DNA of 64,000 bases, taken from positions 11,559,479 through 11,623,478 of the forward strand of contig NC_089278.1 in NCBI RefSeq assembly GCF_963678975.1, given 5' to 3'. Position numbers and translations under genes: made by a program. Under the pieces are notes generated by a model. The model did not search any database. It was not told the origin of the DNA and saw only the letters and a program-made list of their open reading frames with translations. Positions 61,037-64,000 of this stretch are shown in pieces. Each line of letters opens with the position of its first letter. The stretch's first letter is position 1. This DNA is from Dysidea avara. Lineage: Eukaryota; Porifera; Demospongiae; Dictyoceratida; Dysideidae.

Positions 61037-61204
61037 GGGTACAGTGGGCACTGATGCCCACGTGTCTCACCCAAGCCTACTGAGGTCACGTGAGCCGTTG
61101 GGGAGGCCGTGGGCATGCAGTAACGAGCAATCCCTTACCCAGCATGGGGGGCAAACCTAGGTAGGTAGTGGGTGTCGTCGTAATGCGTAATCGTAGCCAG
61201 TTAA

Positions 61205-61604
61205 ATGAGGGTTAGACGCAGTTTAACCCAGGTTAACTGGCCGATCGTAGCCCGGTTCTTTAAAGTGTCACGGAGATAGAGGACGGAAATGGCGGCAGGC
61301 TATCCGGCATCACGTGCACGGAACAATAAGCATACACGAGCAGAAGTGCGAACTAGTTTTCTCCCACCTCTCCTCTCCCAGGGGTATGTCTGAATTCCAG
61401 TGTATTGTGCTTAGGCAATGCACTGTGACTGGTGTTGGGTACAGTGGGCACTGACGCCCACGTGTCTCACCCAAGCCTACTGAGGTCACGTGAGCCGTTG
61501 GGGAGGCCGTGGGCGTGCAGTAACGAGCAATCCCTTACCCAGCATGGGGGGCAAACCTAGGTAGGTAGTGGGTGTCGTCGTAATGCGTAATCGTAGCCAG
61601 TTAA
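61205..61604. mobile_element. Internally deleted 400 bp copy of the preceding unit
   Basis: It consists of block Y (61205-61355, one difference from 56330-56480), an 81 bp spacer and block X (61437-61604, two or three differences from 61037-61204). It follows the full unit head to tail with no bases between. Confidence 0.85.
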
Positions 61605-61944
61605 TGGAAATTAATCATGGTGTTGTCAAGAGTTCATAATATTAGAAGAGGGTCTTACACTATATATTATGAACTCTTGGTATTGTGAATATAGCTAAAT
61701 TTGGGGACTATGCTGCTATACTACATGAGTGCATATAATTTTATTTGAATAATTTCTTGAAGGAAATGATGAGCAATTGAGCATATACAGTATGATAATA
61801 CCTCAGGTGACACAATGCTGTATCATGGACAGTTTATCCCCCCTTGTGCTTTGTAGTACCAACACAATTGTGTAGATTTACAGGTAGTGCATCAGTGGTT
61901 TCATGCATAGTCAATTGCATAGTAATAATAATACAAACATAAGG

Positions 61945-62690
61945 AAAATTTAGGGATCATAGGAAAAAGTAGGGAAACCTGTAGATATACTATTTAATCC
62001 CCAATTGAGTCTATTACCATGACTGAATTAGGAATTAAACGTCATCTGTAGTATATCTGCAGGTGTAGGTGACCTCCCTTGTTTCCTTACTTTTTCTCTA
62101 TGATCTCTAATCAAATTCCTATTTTTTCCTTATACTTGTTTGTTTACTTTTTTGTAACATTATTATGACTGGTGAACCCACACATACCACATCAAAAGAA
62201 AGGATGGCGCCAGAGTTTGAGAATATGTTTTCGTCTGGACACGTGCCCCAGCTATATCAATTACTGACTCGAAAGTAACGTGGCCACTACACTTTGCTTT
62301 TACCCCAGTTACGCAGCATTAGAATAGAAACATCTCTGCAATCAATCCAGTCACCACGTAAAATACGGACGATTCCCATTTACAAATGTACAAACGATTT
62401 CCCATTTACAAAAGTAGGAAAGCCATGCATCACACTACCACGAATCAACACCTTAGGTACACAAAAGAGGACAAAGGTATAATAAGTAATGCATGCGTTT
62501 AAGGACATCCCAGGACAAAACAACACAGTGAGATAATCAAGCCCGTAGCCTTAGCCATTATCGAGTTACGCTTTTGGGTTTGGTTATACCTAACCAATAC
62601 TGCCAAGGTGCCAGGATGGTATTTGGTGATATTTTTGGCTAGAAAAATCCAAACCTTCATAATCTCTACTATACAGTACTACCAATAATT
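61945..62690. mobile_element. Dispersed repeat with terminal hairpin, copy 2
   Basis: Same order as 8143-9255: hairpin with TAGGGATCATAG and TAGATATACT, ACATTATTATGACTGGTGAA, the frame MTGEPTHTTSKERMAPEF, the AGCCTTAGCCATTATCGAGT block, GGTTATACCTAACCAATACT and the end TATACAGTACTACC. It lacks the GGCA run and is shorter. Confidence 0.8.
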
Positions 62691-62828
62691 TTTGCACCAT
62701 ACCTCCAAGGTAAGCAGATTGATTTCAGGTGTGTTTTTCATGATGTTAATTTAACCTCAGGTTATAAAACAGTTTAATTGAGAGATTGTAGCTATCCGTG
62801 CACTACGCTATGGTGGTACATGTATTGT

Positions 62829-63000
62829 TGTAGTGTCGGGATTATTAGAACATTAGTAATCAATAATAATAGCACTACAACACACAACTACAATAGCAAC
62901 TAATGCACATAGAAGCTCTACAATTACATATGTATATGCACGCATACAATTACAGTATAATATATTACATCATAGTTTGTGCATGTGTCCAGATACTACA
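62829..63000 (-). repeat. 3' LTR of a Ty3-type retrotransposon, 172 bp
   Basis: On the minus strand it begins TGTAGTATCTGGACAC and ends CCCGACACTACA (TG...CA with six-base inverted ends). It is preceded by a polypurine tract AAAGAGGGAGGAAC (63001-63014), where plus-strand synthesis starts. The partner LTR lies beyond the window. Confidence 0.75.
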
Positions 63001-63044
63001 GTTCCTCCCTCTTTGTTAGAAGGACTTCATGGCCTTCGGATCTT

Positions 63045-64000
63045 TCAAGAGTGTCTCAACACAGGAGGATTATCCCTGTTCTGTGTCAGGGAGGTATGAT
63101 TAGAAATGTCAGATGATATGGAACTATCATTTGTAGGTAAAGAAACAAGTCGTGTACGAAATTGATTTGCATGACGATTCCTATCTTTGACAGTGCCTGG
63201 GAGCCACCGTTTTCCAGGTCTAAAATTACAAACCCACACTGGATCACCAATCAAGAAGTATCTAGGATGAGTATGGGCATTATATGACTGCTTCTGGCGT
63301 TCTAGAGATTTCTGAGCATTCAACTGGCAGGGGTGTAACAATTCCAACCTTGTACACATTTGTCTGTTGTTTAGCATTTCAGAAGGAGTTGATCTGTCAC
63401 AGAATGTGGGGTGGATCTGTAGTAAGCTAGGAAGTTGGTCACACAATCCAGAAGTTCTGCAGTGGTTTGCGGATTAGCTTTATCTACACGCTGTTTAAAA
63501 GTTTGTACCAGTCTTTCAGCCTCACCATTCGAGCAGGGATGATACGGAGCTGTCGTTGTGTGGTGAATTCCACGAGACAAACAAAACTGCTTAAATTTTT
63601 TCTGCCGTGAACTGGGGACCATTATCTGACGCAATCTGGTGAGGAATTCCATGTGTGGCAAAGATCTGCTGTAAGTGTTTGATAGCAGTTTCTGTCGTAT
63701 TGGATTCCATCACATGTACTTCAGGCCACTTACTGTAAGCGTTGATCAGTAACATCCACATCTTGTTTTTATGTGGCCCCGCAAAATCAATGTGTAGACG
63801 TTGCCATGGTTTGGCTGGAAAATCCCATTGATGTAATGGTACCTTTGTGGGATCTTTAGCTGTCTCAGCACAATTCACACAAGACTTGACATGGAACTCA
63901 ATATCAGTGTCCAAAAATGGCCACCAAACATGTAGTCAAGCAAGTGACTTCATTCTAGACATCCCTGGATGGCCCTTATGTAACAATTCTAAGATTGACT
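63045..64000 (-). pseudogene. Integrase region of a Ty3/gypsy retrotransposon, frameshifted, runs off the window
   Basis: Reading down the minus strand: ELLHKGHPGMSRMKSLA with an in-frame TGA near 63935, then FHVKSCVNC completing the HHCC zinc motif. The catalytic core has the first Asp in LHIDFAGPH, the second in SDNGPQF and the Glu in SNGEAERLVQ. One frame change in an A-run near 63600 and another near 63390 split the core and the C-terminal part (GDPVWVCNFRPGKRWLPGTV). The pieces lie in normal order before the polypurine tract and LTR. The copy looks inactive. Protease and reverse transcriptase would lie beyond 64000. Confidence 0.85.

Larger units (their letters stand above)
56330..61204. 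mobile_element. 4.9 kb repeat unit, class unknown (block Y at start, block X at end)
   Basis: It starts with a 151 bp block Y (56330-56480) and ends with a 168 bp block X (61037-61204). Both recur, adjoining, in the 400 bp unit that follows directly. No reverse transcriptase, integrase or transposase is visible. Y contains AAATGGCGGCAGG and a short frame MAAGYPASRARNNKH. TTAA occurs in Y (GGTTAACTGGCC) and closes X (GCCAGTTAA), so a TTAA-target DNA element is possible. Retroelement origin is not excluded. Confidence 0.55.

Overview
This is eukaryotic, metazoan genomic DNA: AT-rich, intron-bearing and crowded with transposable elements. Two animal genes are recognisable, a tubby-like (TUB/TULP) gene and an INCENP-like gene. 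The repeat content (short hAT, pogo and Helitron relatives, DIRS-like and Ty3 remnants, and a Mutator-like transposase linked to a YqaJ nuclease) suggests an early-branching animal, most likely a demosponge. That assignment is inference from familiarity with such repeats; no search was run. There is no bacterial operon, CRISPR array, rRNA or functional tRNA.

Layout. 1-26,400: the 3' part of a tubby-like gene on the + strand, six exons, the first two separated by an 18.9 kb intron. That intron holds a (CCTG)58 tract, a large foldback element (7.6-15.6 kb) interrupted by a Helitron, a SINE and another repeat, a decayed DIRS-like retrotransposon (16.4-19.0 kb), and two hairpin elements of about 680 bp. 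A third hairpin copy lies in a later intron. 26.4-35.6 kb: intergenic repeats, a LINE-like reverse-transcriptase tail, and a 200-N scaffold gap whose flanks are a 300 bp duplicate. 35.6-47.9 kb: a large inverted duplication with arms of about 1.3 kb. The left arm has taken up three transposons and the right arm one, so each arm shows the empty site of the other. The most notable insertion is a 3.69 kb DNA transposon (35,936-39,629) with 33 bp terminal inverted repeats, a TAA target duplication, a probable DDE transposase and a Cys-rich tail. I cannot place it in a named superfamily. 48.1-51.2 kb: the 5' exons of an INCENP-like gene on the + strand, starting about 235 bp beyond the right palindrome arm. 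52.1-54.9 kb: a decayed Mutator-like/YqaJ pseudogene. 56.3-61.6 kb: a repeat unit with a 62-72 bp satellite, followed by an internally deleted head-to-tail copy. 62.8-64.0 kb: the 3' end of a Ty3-type retrotransposon on the minus strand (integrase, polypurine tract, LTR).

The two host genes have no evident joint function. What ties the window together is nested transposition. Duplicated arms (foldback and palindrome) preserve pre-insertion sequence, so boundaries and target duplications can be read directly. Most open reading frames of 60-100 codons here are chance frames in repeats and are not listed.
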